A stretch of DNA of 64,000 nucleotides from Symplocastrum torsivum CPER-KK1 (GCA_019358875.1 JAHHIF010000024.1:1-64000), one strand, 5' to 3'. Positions 46,116 through 55,111 are shown, counted from the first letter of the stretch. Made by a program: numbers and translations. The notes: generated by a model not told the origin, from the sequence alone.

Positions 46116-47351
46116 TTAGGCAGCGATTGAGTGGTTAATGCCTTTATTGCAACTCTCTGGTGCCTTGTTGCGGACAAGACTTGCCATCTCTAATAGATGA
46201 CTCCAGCGCTTTTGCACCTGTTTCGGTGTAATTTTCAGCGCTTTAGCAATCTCAAAATCGCTATGGTTCGCCCGTTTGAGTGATAACAACTGCTGTTGCC
46301 TCGGGTCAAGTTGACCGACAAATGCCTCCCACTGCGGAGAGGAAAGTCCCAACTTCTGGTCAAGTTCTGCACCTAACCATTGGTGTACCAGTTGCCAGTG
46401 ACTAGAGCGAGCGAATTTTTCCACATGGTATTTAAAACGCTGTTGCAGATAATCCCGTTGGCGTGGTGTTAAACCCAAGATGTCGTCGATTTCCGGGGCA
46501 GCCAAGTCTTGCAGCTTTAAGATTAAGTAATCCGCACAATCATTATGACCCTGAGACTCTAGGTATTGCACCAACTCACCAATCACGCGCTCACGCACAA
46601 CTGCCTCATGAGGGTCAATAGTATCAGCCACTAGACGCTCTCGTACCTGCTGCATCACGGGTGAGCGGTTTAGCATCTGTGCTTCTTCACCTTTGGCAAA
46701 CTCGGTCACCTGTTCAATGTCCATGACTGTATCGCTGGGTTGGCGTTTGGCAAAGCTTTTCGCTCTAAGTACCAGTAATTGCACAGCACCATAACCCGTC
46801 ATCACTCGTCGCTTGGCGTATTGTTCAGTAAACGCCATGTATTCAGCGAGTTCGATTCTTGTACGCGGGGTGTAGTTGTCAGCTAAATAATTTTCCCGCC
46901 TCAAGGCTTTGAGGGAATCGGCGTAAAAGTCTTGCAAGAAGTCTTCAATTAAGAGGTATCGAGCCGCAAAGCTTAACTGCGCTCTTTCAGGTGCCACCTG
47001 ACGATATATCATCACGCTGAGGTGGCTGTGTAGTTCGACACGACCTTGCTTTGAACCCAACTTATAGTACTCAATACACTTAGAAAGACGATGACGTGCC
47101 AAGGTTAACTGCCACTCACGGATGTCACCGCCCTTTTGGATGCGCTCACTCTTGGTACAAATCCGTTCGACTTCTACCACCATGCGGTTGATTACGAGAA
47201 GAGCGTTGCTGGGTAAGGAACCAAGCTGAAGTATCAGTTCTTCAATCAATAGCTCACTCAACGCCGTTGTGTCAGTAAAAGTATTATTTTCCGGAGCGTT
47301 GTCGGTTGAGAAAGAAGCTTGATGTAGGGAGTTGGTGGTAGTGGCGTTCAC
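46116..47351 (-). CDS. hetZ: HetZ-family protein
   Basis: Encodes 411 residues and matches the HetZ pattern that I know: ERICTKSERIQ, LARHRLSKCIEYYKLGS, GRVELHSHLSVMIYRQV, EDFLQDFYADSLKALRRENYL, ELAEYMAFTEQYAKRR, DCADYLILKLQDLAAPEID and ILGLTPRQRDYLQQRFKYH near 290-310. A C-terminal HTH-like segment (SDFEIAKALKITPKQVQKRW) is compatible with DNA binding. In Nostoc HetZ is a transcription factor for heterocyst differentiation; homologues also occur in filamentous strains without heterocysts, where the role is not clear. A heterocyst gene set is not visible here. Confidence 0.75.
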   Translation of the reverse strand: MNATTTNSLHQASFSTDNAPENNTFTDTTALSELLIEELILQLGSLPSNALLVINRMVVEVERICTKSERIQKGGDIREWQLTLARHRLSKCIEYYKLGSKQGRVELHSHLSVMIYRQVAPERAQLSFAARYLLIEDFLQDFYADSLKALRRENYLADNYTPRTRIELAEYMAFTEQYAKRRVMTGYGAVQLLVLRAKSFAKRQPSDTVMDIEQVTEFAKGEEAQMLNRSPVMQQVRERLVADTIDPHEAVVRERVIGELVQYLESQGHNDCADYLILKLQDLAAPEIDDILGLTPRQRDYLQQRFKYHVEKFARSSHWQLVHQWLGAELDQKLGLSSPQWEAFVGQLDPRQQQLLSLKRANHSDFEIAKALKITPKQVQKRWSHLLEMASLVRNKAPESCNKGINHSIAA

Positions 47352-47884
47352 GGTAAAAGCTCTGCTCCTGGCTCGAATGACGGCGGTGATGACTCTTGTC
47401 GAAGATTGGTGTTGGGTTCACCTCACTCCAGAGTCCTCAACAATTCGACTGTAAAGCGCAAGTGAGAGTCAGAGAACTTGGCTTGTGCAGGCAAACCTTT
47501 ATGGTTGTTTAACAGCTAATCGCCTTCACGGGTTGATTGGGAGTGTCGGCGGCTCTTGAAGGCTTAGTGTGAGAAGACTTGAGCGATTTTTAGGGGGATG
47601 AGTAGAAGTCGGTGTGCCGACTCACTCAGGAGTGGACAATCCACAAACTGGACTGGATGAATCAGTTGGCTGTTTTATTTCATCGGCATACCCCAAGGGA
47701 TATAAGTCGTCTAAAAATTGCCGAGTCTGTTCACGACAAATGTCGTGAAGGTTTACCGCGCTATCGAGATTGAATAGTGGAGAGAGAATTCAATCTTTTA
47801 GCTCACCCCTTGCTTTTTTGTAAATAGTCAGTTACATTTATTTACATAAAGCAATAAATACACCAGGGTAACGAGGAAAACGAC
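47352..47884. other. hetZ-to-psb34 intergenic region with a palindrome
   Basis: No gene is seen. TTCACGACAAATGTCGTGAA (47730-47749) has perfect 9-bp arms and is a candidate operator. A possible promoter for the next gene is TTGCTT (47810-47815) with TACATT 17 nt later. The rest shows nothing distinctive. Confidence 0.5.
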
Positions 47885-48064
47885 ACGTACACCACAGTTA
47901 ACGAAGACGGTATCCTCAACAACTACGCTCCGAAAGTCGCTGTTTACACAGCCGAGTACCCGGCTGTATGGGAGCAGCGCCGCTACGCTCTACAAGGTGC
48001 GTTCGCTACTGTGTTCGTTGGCTTAATGATTGTGATTGCGTTTTCCGTTAGCTCTTTAGGCTAG
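47885..48064 (+). CDS. psb34: Psb34-like photosystem II assembly protein with ACG in place of start codon
   Basis: The 59 codons from 47885 read xYTTVNEDGILNNYAPKVAV, then a hydrophobic helix (GAFATVFVGLMIVIAF) and a short tail, matching the Psb34/Ssl1498 pattern that normally begins MYTTVNEDG. The first codon is ACG; no ATG, GTG or TTG is in frame downstream of the TAA at about 47866. GAGGAAAA stands at the right distance upstream. Psb34 binds CP47 intermediates during photosystem II assembly. Either ACG serves as a rare start, or the gene is silenced by one T-to-C change. Confidence 0.65.
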   Translation, partial: TYTTVNEDGILNNYAPKVAVYTAEYPAVWEQRRYALQGAFATVFVGLMIVIAFSVSSLG

Positions 48065-48126
48065 TTCCTCCAGAGGGAAACCGCCTTGACAGCATTGTTC
48101 GATGAATTATTCTTATAATCTCCCCA

Positions 48127-48154
48127 CCCCAGACGGTTACTGGGGTTTGTTTTT
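48127..48154 (+). terminator. Terminator after psb34-like gene
   Basis: CCCCAG (48127-48132) pairs with CTGGGG (48140-48145), followed by TTTGTTTTT. It is placed 63 bp after the psb34-like stop. Confidence 0.8.
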
Positions 48155-48268
48155 GAAGTCAATTCCAAAAAGCTTTTCTAAGAAGTACTTCTAGAGGTAC
48201 CGACTGATTTCTCCTGATCTAACCACTGTGATAGCGAATAGGAGAGAGGTAGATGCACCCTGATGATT

Positions 48269-48300
48269 GCCTTCACCTTAAGCGTGAGGGCTTTTTGTTT
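48269..48300 (+). terminator. Second terminator upstream of psbA
   Basis: GCCTTCAC (48269-48276) pairs with GTGAGGGC (48284-48291) over 8 bp with one G-U, then TTTTTG. The 114 bp between the two terminators (48155-48268) hold no ORF and may be a small RNA, or the second hairpin may simply be a back-up. Confidence 0.7.
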
Positions 48301-48553
48301 TCTTGAACTCATGAAGCGCCGAGAAGCGATCGCACATTCTCAAACTTGCTTCCACCCCCGGCACTCTTTTTTAGACCACGGAAAACGCCTTTAATCCTAA
48401 TCTGGCGGCACGATGTAACAATGCCGCCGCTGCCACGCTGCGGATACTCAACTGTATTAGAAACTAATACCTTTTAACAGGGCAGTGCCTCAAGTCAAGA
48501 CACCTTATCAGCCAGACTTATCACTCTGATAAGGAACGCTATTGTTAACAATC

Positions 48554-48583
48554 TTTACAAAACTTAAACTTCCCGACTATTCT
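48554..48583 (+). promoter_or_regulatory. Probable psbA promoter
   Basis: TTTACA (48554-48559) and TATTCT (48578-48583) with 18-bp spacing lie about 50 bp before the psbA ATG. The arrangement is like cyanobacterial psbA promoters. The ATG has no strong Shine-Dalgarno; the leader is AC-rich. Confidence 0.6.
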
Positions 48584-48633
48584 GAATACATCATCAAATT
48601 CCGACTACACAAGTCAACCGCACTTATAAAACA

Positions 48634-49716
48634 ATGACAACCACACTACAAAGAGAGCGCAGTGCTTCCCAATGGGAACGCTTCTGCTCCTGGGTAACCT
48701 CAACCGACAACCGCCTCTATGTAGGCTGGTTCGGCGTGTTGATGATTCCAACACTGCTTGCCGCCACCACCTGCTTCATCATCGCTTTCATCGCTGCTCC
48801 TCCAGTAGACATCGATGGTATCCGTGAGCCTGTTGCTGGTTCCTTACTCTACGGAAACAACATCATCTCCGGTGCAGTAGTTCCTTCTTCTAACGCCATC
48901 GGCTTACACTTCTACCCAATTTGGGAAGCCGCTAGCTTAGACGAGTGGCTCTACAACGGTGGTCCTTACCAGCTCGTAATCTTCCACTTCCTCATCGGCG
49001 TATTCTGCTACATGGGACGTGAGTGGGAACTCTCCTACCGTTTAGGGATGCGTCCTTGGATTGCCGTAGCCTACAGTGCGCCTGTAGCAGCAGCAACCGC
49101 CGTATTCCTCATCTACCCAATCGGACAAGGTTCCTTCTCTGATGGAATGCCCTTGGGAATCAGTGGAACATTCAACTTCATGTTCGTGTTCCAAGCTGAG
49201 CACAACATCCTGATGCACCCGTTCCACCAGTTAGGTGTAGCTGGAGTATTCGGGGGTTCACTCTTCAGTGCAATGCACGGAAGCTTGGTAACCAGCTCAC
49301 TGGTACGTGAAACAACCGAAACCGAGTCACAGAACTACGGTTACAAGTTCGGACAAGAAGAAGAGACCTACAACATCGTTGCGGCTCACGGCTACTTCGG
49401 TCGTCTCATCTTCCAATACGCTTCATTCAACAACAGCCGCAGCTTGCACTTCTTCCTCGCGGCTTGGCCTGTCATCGGTATCTGGTTCACCGCGTTGGGC
49501 ATCAGCACAATGGCGTTCAACCTGAACGGTTTCAACTTCAACCAGTCGGTCATTGACTCACAGGGTCGTGTGATTGGAACTTGGGCGGATGTCCTCAACC
49601 GCGCCAACCTGGGTATGGAAGTGATGCACGAGCGCAATGCTCACAACTTCCCCTTAGACCTAGCTGCTGGTGAGGCAACTCCTGTTGCTCTGACGGCTCC
49701 AGTTATCAATGGCTAA
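48634..49716 (+). CDS. psbA: Photosystem II D1 protein, high-light-type (Glu130)
   Basis: 360 residues, full length. All D1 landmarks are present: the conserved N-terminus (RERSASQWERFCSW), five membrane helices, the YPIWEAASLDEWLYNGG loop, the QB-pocket region with AHGYFGRLIFQYASFNNSRS, and a C-terminal 16-residue extension removed after Ala344 to free the Mn-ligand carboxylate. Residue 130 is Glu (GREWEL), characteristic of D1 forms induced by high light. It forms the reaction-centre core with D2. It has its own promoter and terminator. Confidence 0.98.
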   Translation: MTTTLQRERSASQWERFCSWVTSTDNRLYVGWFGVLMIPTLLAATTCFIIAFIAAPPVDIDGIREPVAGSLLYGNNIISGAVVPSSNAIGLHFYPIWEAASLDEWLYNGGPYQLVIFHFLIGVFCYMGREWELSYRLGMRPWIAVAYSAPVAAATAVFLIYPIGQGSFSDGMPLGISGTFNFMFVFQAEHNILMHPFHQLGVAGVFGGSLFSAMHGSLVTSSLVRETTETESQNYGYKFGQEEETYNIVAAHGYFGRLIFQYASFNNSRSLHFFLAAWPVIGIWFTALGISTMAFNLNGFNFNQSVIDSQGRVIGTWADVLNRANLGMEVMHERNAHNFPLDLAAGEATPVALTAPVING

Positions 49717-49740
49717 TTCTTAAGCATCTAGCTTAATCAG

Positions 49741-49768
49741 AAGCGCCTCCTTTAAGGGGGCGCTTTTT
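49741..49768 (+). terminator. psbA terminator
   Basis: AAGCGCCTCC (49741-49750) pairs with GGGGGCGCTT (49756-49765) over 10 bp with one G-U, then Ts. It is 24 bp after the psbA stop. Confidence 0.85.
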
Positions 49769-50006
49769 GCATGACACTCCATCCTCAATAAAGATTCTTA
49801 TTGCGTTCTAGTTGCGTGTGAACGGTGTGACAGTTGAGAGCTTACCCTCTTTTACCCTTTTGTACTGTGGCGACGGCTTCCCCATCCCAGACACAAAAAT
49901 AATGAGCGACGACTCAGCACAAAAGAATTTAGGATGGTTCAGGTTAGCGAACACTTGTACTAACGTCGGTTAAGGCAGTAGACTGATTCTGAACCATTCG
50001 CTTCAC

Positions 50007-51104
50007 TTGAAACCCGTGGTGCGCTCCTACAGAGTCCTGACTGACCGAGTAGTTCCAACTACAGAAGAAGAAAAAAGAGCTTGGGCGGAACGGATATTTC
50101 AGCGGCAACCAGCTCTGCTGGAATTACCTCTGATTCTCGTCCCAGAGTATTTTTTTCAGAGATATGAAGAATTTTTTCAAGAGTCGCCAATTGTAATAGC
50201 AGCCTTAAATGAATGGATGGCAAAAGCCACATTAGATGACTTGCGACTTTCGATTGAGCGACCCTGGATTCCCACATCCGAGATATACATCCCAGACACT
50301 CCGATTGGAAGAAGGTTTTTCAACATTGCCAACGCGTTCGGAGAAATTATTCCTTCCCTTAACATCATCCCCAAAAACCAGAATCAGGCTTACTGGCTCA
50401 AGACCGAGCATTACTACTGGCAGGCAAGAGGAGTCCTTTTGGCTTATAAGCTTTTTGGAGTGATTCCCAACCCAATCGAAGAACAAGGAGTTCTCGGACG
50501 TTACTTACCAAAAAACCTTATAGAAGACCTGGACTTACTCACAAATATGGACGTAGCTCAACTCAGACTGCTAGTTATGGGAGAGCGACACATCAAAAAG
50601 TGGACAGTTAAAAAAAAGATTCCCTACCCCTTTAACAACGCGCTCGAACTCTTCAGAGAAATTCAAAAGCAGAATTTCCTAGTGCTTTGGCAATTAGGTC
50701 CAATGAACTCAGAACCCTATTGGCTATCTAAGGCACAACAAAAAGATAACATCTCTGCGCGGATACGGCTTCTGGAAAAGACCAAGTGGCTACCAGGGAA
50801 TTCCCTGAGACCGCCTTACCCACAGATGAAAAAAGACTATCTTAAATATTTGAAGAATGCTGGCTGGGAGGATAAGTGGCTCCTGCCCCTGCGAAAACTC
50901 TATGACAAAGAGCAACTTGGGGAAAAGCAACTCAGCCGTCGGTTCTCTGATTACATCAAGACTTTGAAAGCTGGGAAAGAATTACATGTCTCGACGTTCG
51001 AGTGGCGTGGAGGACAACCTTATAAGAAAAGGGCAAGTAACAAGGTGGAACGAGTTGAAGGAGTCATAGACCCACTCGGCTATATTCTTTGGCTCTGGGC
51101 TTAA
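50007..51104 (+). CDS. Unknown protein, 365 codons
   Basis: The open frame has no ATG for the first 70 codons; TTG at 50007 or GTG at 50016/50019 must serve, so the start is uncertain. Composition is Trp/Tyr/Arg-rich with many charged helices (TEEEKRAWAERIFQRQPALL, then WIPTSEIYIPDTPIG); no motif is recognised. An inverted repeat (ATGGTTCAG at 49934 and CTGAACCAT at 49989) just before the start may influence translation. It stands between psbA and the recombinase region, and base composition is more AT-rich than in its neighbour. Confidence 0.5.
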   Translation: MKPVVRSYRVLTDRVVPTTEEEKRAWAERIFQRQPALLELPLILVPEYFFQRYEEFFQESPIVIAALNEWMAKATLDDLRLSIERPWIPTSEIYIPDTPIGRRFFNIANAFGEIIPSLNIIPKNQNQAYWLKTEHYYWQARGVLLAYKLFGVIPNPIEEQGVLGRYLPKNLIEDLDLLTNMDVAQLRLLVMGERHIKKWTVKKKIPYPFNNALELFREIQKQNFLVLWQLGPMNSEPYWLSKAQQKDNISARIRLLEKTKWLPGNSLRPPYPQMKKDYLKYLKNAGWEDKWLLPLRKLYDKEQLGEKQLSRRFSDYIKTLKAGKELHVSTFEWRGGQPYKKRASNKVERVEGVIDPLGYILWLWA

Positions 51105-51141
51105 TATTTCTTTACAATTTCAAAAAAACCGCTTGACTAAC

Positions 51142-51197
51142 TGTCCGGGTTGGTAGTGTCTATAGCACCTTTCTTTCTGTTGATAGACACCCGGACA
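51142..51197. repeat. Imperfect inverted repeat
   Basis: TGTCCGG (51142-51148) and GTGTCTAT (51156-51163) are both complementary to the continuous right arm ATAGACACCCGGACA (51183-51197), with a 7-nt bulge on the left. It may be a hairpin or a binding site. No gene is seen between 51105 and 51431. Confidence 0.5.
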
Positions 51198-51341
51198 CCT
51201 TATGGCCAGTTTTCTCCTACCCAAAACACCATCAACTCTAGACCTTTTAAGAACTTACGGCTTCAACCAAATCTCCAAAAGCCAGAGTAGTGACCTGACA
51301 AAAAAGAGATTTGTCGCGTTTTACTCAAGAGTTTTTGCGAG

Positions 51342-51383
51342 GAATTTGTGCATCACCCTCTCCTCCTGGTGATGCACAAATTC
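51342..51383. repeat. Perfect 16-bp inverted repeat before serine recombinase gene
   Basis: GAATTTGTGCATCACC (51342-51357) and GGTGATGCACAAATTC (51368-51383) are exact complements with a 10-nt loop, ending 48 bp before the recombinase ATG. No T-tract follows. It could be a recombinase site or an mRNA leader hairpin. Confidence 0.75.
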
Positions 51384-51431
51384 TTGCTGCTCTTTTGTCA
51401 ATAACTACCCACTAATTGAACTTAACAAATC

Positions 51432-53028
51432 ATGACACAACTCCCACCGCCACGTGGCTTTAAACCAATAGATTCCGAGCCTTCAACAACTCCTAGGAAA
51501 AAAAAGTCTGTTGCCTATGGACGGGTTTCCTCTCGTGAACAAGCCTTTAATTCTCATGCCCTTGAACAGCAACTCACACGCCTGGAAAATGAAAAGCCTG
51601 ATGTGATTATTTATGATGTTCAAAGTGGCAAAAAAGATGATCGCTCAGGGCTAATGGAGGTATTAGCCCTGATTCAAGGGGGTGAGGTTTCTGAAGTTAT
51701 CATCACTCGCATCGACCGCTTAGGCAGACGTATTGCAATCATTCGCAAATGCGTGGATCTCCTCCAACAGTACGAGGTCAACCTGCGGGTGTTAGATCAA
51801 GACATCTGTTTAGGTAATGCCGGTGGACGGCTCATGCTCAATCTTTTAGCAAGTTTTGCTGAGATGGAGGTGGATCAACTCTCCGAGCGGGGTACACCAC
51901 GGCAATCAGCACCGACGCAATCAACAGCTCGCTTCTTCTTGTATCCCTTTTGCCTACACCACGGTTAACGAACGCTATGCTCTGGATCGTACTCTGTTTC
52001 TTTGTCTGTTAGAGGAGCGTCCGGCTAACTACCAAGACTTTTACCAATTCGAGCTGGAGCCGTTACCAGGACTGTCTAAGGCACAACTTGGAGAGGACTG
52101 TATACGCCTTTTCTTGGAAACTCAAAGCGTTAGTAAAGCCGTTGGGCGCATTGCTAACAAATATGGTATCCAGCGCTCTAGAAGTAAGAAGAATGGTAAT
52201 GACAAAATCTTCCACTGGAACCCGCTTGGTCTAAAACGTTGGTTAACAAATCCGGTTCTACAGGGACATACGGCTTACCAGAAGCGCCGGACGTTACCCG
52301 ATGGGAGACGACAACACTTGCCGCCGGAGCAGTGGCAGATTGTCCGGGATACGCATCCCCAAGAGTGCTTACTTACGCCGGAACAGGCGGCGCAGATTCA
52401 TCAAATCCTTGAGTTCACTGCCCGTCATGTTGGTGGAAACTTTTTCACGGCGGATTTAGAGAGTGTTGATAACTACCGAGAGTTTTCCTATCTTCGGAGT
52501 TTAGTTTTTTGTGCTGAGTGCCATGCCAAAGCAACCACAAAAACCAAGTACTACAAGGATGGTCAGCAAGTCTACCAATACTTCGCCTGCCGCAACGCAC
52601 GAACAACTTGTAACAACTTGAAGGGCACTCGTAAACACCTGATTGAGGAGGAACTGAGCAAGTACTTTTTACAGCAGTCTCAGGTAATTGTCGTTGAACC
52701 AAATGACATGTCCCAAGTCGTTCCTCAGCACACTGAGAAACTCAAGCAACTGGAGGCGGATTTAGCCAGCTTGGAAAAGATGCAGATGCACTCGAACGAG
52801 TTAGAACGTCTCAAGGAAGATATCCGCCAACAAATTCAGGACGAGCTGAATCCTTTTTCCCAGCGCTCTTTGGAGCGTAAGACGGCTCAAGAAATTATCC
52901 AAGCTGGAAATAATTTAGCGGTTTGGAATCTGCTGAGTGCTGATGAAAGGATGGCGGTGATTCCCCGGTTGGTCGAGCGCATTACGGTCGCTAATGGACT
53001 TGTCAAATCAATTGAGTTAAAAGCCTAG
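51432..53028 (+). pseudogene. Serine recombinase (large, XisF-like type), frameshifted
   Basis: The first part (51432-51888) encodes the resolvase domain with catalytic Ser in YGRVSSREQ and Arg residues in ITRIDRLGRR. After FAEMEVDQLSER the frame shifts: the run GGGG at 51889-51892 has one G too many. Removing it continues as VHHGNQHRRNQQLA into the second frame, which holds the recombinase domain, a zinc ribbon (FCAECHAK, CRNARTTC) and a coiled coil, ending at 53028. A total of about 530 residues matches large serine recombinases such as XisF. It could be a real inactivation, a sequencing error or a slippery site. Confidence 0.8.
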
Positions 53029-53045
53029 CTCTGGAGGAGCATCCA

Positions 53046-53414
53046 ATGATTAAATCCGATTTCGCTCTTATCAAGCTGCGGGCTGAGGTGGCTCTTCAGC
53101 AAGTGCTGGTTGAACATGGGCATCAACCAAGGGTTTACGGACGTGAATGTCCTTTTTGTCAGTCTACTGATTTCGTCAAGTGCGGTGTTGAAAATGGCAA
53201 ACAGCGCTACGGTTGCTGTCGTTGCAAGCGTCGATTCCACGAACGTCCTGTGTTTAAGTGTGATTGTTTGGTGGTTGGGCAAGTTCCCAAGTGTCAGGAT
53301 TGCCCGCAGTTCCAGTTTCATCTGCAAGCGGCTGAGCAACGGGTTAAGGAATTGGCTGATTGGAGTGTTGAACAACTGCAAGGTGTATTGCCTCAACCGC
53401 CTCAACCGAAATGA
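53046..53414 (+). CDS. Zinc-ribbon protein adjoining the recombinase
   Basis: 122 residues; GGAGGAG... lies 10 nt upstream of ATG and the gene begins 17 bp after the recombinase stop. Zinc ribbon CPFC...KCG (residues about 35-46), then CCRCKRRF (about 57-64): the layout of transposase-associated IS1/InsA-like ribbons. A further Cys group (CDC, CQDC) follows. It is probably DNA-binding and co-expressed with the recombinase; its exact role is unknown. Confidence 0.6.
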   Translation: MIKSDFALIKLRAEVALQQVLVEHGHQPRVYGRECPFCQSTDFVKCGVENGKQRYGCCRCKRRFHERPVFKCDCLVVGQVPKCQDCPQFQFHLQAAEQRVKELADWSVEQLQGVLPQPPQPK

Positions 53415-53644
53415 CCGATTTTAAGGGGAGTTAGTTGACAAGGGGTTTGAGTGGTCATCACTTAGACCCCTTAGGAGTCACTGAAGTGACAATTGCACAA
53501 ATTTAGGGAGATAATTAGTTGTTTTAAAAGAGTTTTTTCTATAAAGCCTTTGTATACTGATGGAGAAATTTTAGTCGTTAAGCTAAAGAACAGCTAAGAA
53601 AAGCTTGTTCTCTCAAGCATTCCCACGATCGACATGAAATGAAG

Positions 53645-53998
53645 TCAATGATCGGCTGCTTTTCCAGGGTCTTCTTCTACAACATCTACTAGTCTCATTA
53701 CTGCGTAAGGACGGTAGACGACTCTGTACTCCTTTTTAGTAGAGAACTCTTTGGCAGCCTTTATAGGCTCTGTTGCCTCCTGAGCAATTAACTGCCGCTG
53801 CTGAGCCTTTTCAATCCGCGCAACAAAGATCTCAATGAAATCTATCAGCGGCATTTTCATTATTCTTGCGGTATCCCGTAACGTCTTGAGTGTGGGTGAG
53901 TTCTCCTCTCGAAACCAGTTGTTCCACTGGGTTTTGCCGATTCCTGTTTTTGCCTCTAAAGCCCGACAGCTAAGCATTAAGAACTCCTCTTTTGTCAT
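53645..53998 (-). CDS. Small HTH (XRE-like) regulator
   Basis: The ATG at 53998 has GAGAG 5 nt upstream and is preferred to GTG at 54010; the product is 117 residues. Helix-turn-helix pattern: LSCRALEAKTGIGKTQWNNW followed by SPTLKTLRDTARIMKMPLIDFI. The C-terminal half is basic with Tyr/Arg (KKEYRVVYRPYAVMRLVD). It probably binds the array of 19-bp repeats located 60 bp upstream and regulates itself. Confidence 0.65.
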   Translation of the reverse strand: MTKEEFLMLSCRALEAKTGIGKTQWNNWFREENSPTLKTLRDTARIMKMPLIDFIEIFVARIEKAQQRQLIAQEATEPIKAAKEFSTKKEYRVVYRPYAVMRLVDVVEEDPGKAADH

Positions 53999-54060
53999 GA
54001 ACTCTCTCACTAATGACTCACTAATAAATGGTGTTTATGCCTTTATTGTTCTTATTTTAC

Positions 54061-54157
54061 CTGTCCAAAACTTTATGGACTGTCCAAAGCTTTATGAACT
54101 ACCAAAACTTTACGGTCTGTCCAAAACTTTATGGACTGTCCGTAAAGTTTTGGACAG
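54061..54157. repeat. Five 19-bp-spaced repeats, last one followed by inverted copy (iteron/operator array)
   Basis: CTGTCCAAAACTTTATGGA-type units start at 54061, 54080, 54099, 54117 and 54136; the last is CTGTCC followed by GTAAAGTTTTGGACAG (54142-54157), the reverse complement of the unit. Spacing of 18-19 bp is close to two helical turns. It lies between the HTH gene (minus) and the ribbon-helix-helix gene (plus). Confidence 0.85.
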
Positions 54158-54324
54158 TAGAATGATTGTTTTTTTTTGCACACTGTACCTTAAGAACAAT
54201 GGGGTATGGAAAATCGACGTGAGAGCGCCTCTAGGTAGTGCTTGGAACGTCACCAGAACTTAGAGATAGTAAGGATTACAGGAATTAAGTTGAGTCAAAG
54301 AGCGAGGCGTTTTTGTAGAGCAAG

Positions 54325-54427
54325 TGTTACATAAGCTCGGTTACATAGCTATGTAACGCCCCAAAATTATCCGTTAAGGCGGATAAACTAAAGTTATGTC
54401 TGAAGCGGTTTCCAGTCTATGTAACAC
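54325..54427. promoter_or_regulatory. Operator-like GTTACATA sites, including an 18-bp perfect palindrome
   Basis: GTTACATAGCTATGTAAC (54340-54357) is a perfect palindrome. Half-sites GTGTTACATA (54325-54334) and TATGTAACAC (about 54418-54427) flank it in opposite orientation. They lie just upstream of the gene at 54499 and probably bind a dimeric regulator, possibly the product of that gene. Confidence 0.6.
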
Positions 54428-54498
54428 AGCCTTTTTTCTCAAGAGGTTGTCCAGTTTCGCCTAAAATAAGCTCATGTTCATAAACTAACCTCTTGCAA

Positions 54499-54903
54499 AT
54501 GGCTAGGAAACAAGATTCTGGTGATTCAAGATACCGAAAAAAACCTTCTCACAAAGGCAAGAAAGGAAAGCGAGGCGAAGGATTAATTTATGACGAGAGA
54601 AAGCAAAAATTAAACCTAACAATTACCCCAACGGGAATTACTAGATTAGATGCCAAAGCCAAGGAGGAAGACTGTAGTATTTCGACCTTAATAGAGGAGT
54701 TTGCTAGAAGTCCTTTACTCGATAGTTTTCATATAGAAAATATTTTTTGGCTAAGGATGATTAGCCAATATCAAATTCATTATTTATTTGCAATCACAAC
54801 TCGCTCTCCTCGAACTCGCCGAGGATGGAACGGAGCAGCGAGAGCCTCCCTCTCCAGAGTTCGTATAGTAACAGTGGCTACTCAAGCAGAACGAACGTCC
54901 TGA
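54499..54903 (+). CDS. Ribbon-helix-helix (CopG-like) protein with aberrant C-terminus
   Basis: ATG at 54499 (an in-frame TTG at 54493). 134 residues. A basic N-terminus (KKPSHKGKKGKRGEG) leads into KQKLNLTITPTGITRLDAKA, then SISTLIEEFARS: beta-strand, helix, helix, the RHH fold of plasmid regulators and antitoxins. After about residue 78 the sequence is unlike the family (IENIFWLRMISQYQIHYLF...) and its final 22 bases overlap a coding remnant on the other strand, so the tail may come from a rearrangement. Confidence 0.55.
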   Translation: MARKQDSGDSRYRKKPSHKGKKGKRGEGLIYDERKQKLNLTITPTGITRLDAKAKEEDCSISTLIEEFARSPLLDSFHIENIFWLRMISQYQIHYLFAITTRSPRTRRGWNGAARASLSRVRIVTVATQAERTS

Positions 54904-55046
54904 GATGGATAAAAAGTCTCCCCATTTTCGAGCGTGTAAAAGCCATTGCACTGGCACCACTGGGTAATAACCCAGGCTTCATCTGAAATCTCCCATTGAT
55001 ATTTGGGGTGTGGGTCATCCGCTTTATTGGTAATTCGTTGGTGTAG
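54882..55046 (-). pseudogene. Coding remnant without start
   Basis: Reads HQRITNKADDPHPKYQWE, then ISDEAWVITQWCQCNGFYTL and ENGETFYPSQD before TGA at 54882-54884; an in-frame TAG precedes it. It looks like a genuine protein C-terminus (aromatic, Cys-containing), but the family is not recognised. Confidence 0.4.
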
Positions 55047-55111
55047 CTAATACTCAGTTATTAGTTAGTAGCAAAAGCTAGTTACAACTAATACCCAACA
55101 CAAACATAAGT

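Noticed and set aside
48155..48268. Named small RNA (PsrR1 or Yfr)
   Set aside because: No diagnostic core motif such as that of Yfr1 is visible; only the terminator supports an RNA.
54061..54157. CRISPR array
   Set aside because: Repeats are contiguous with 18-19 bp period, no unique spacers and no cas genes.
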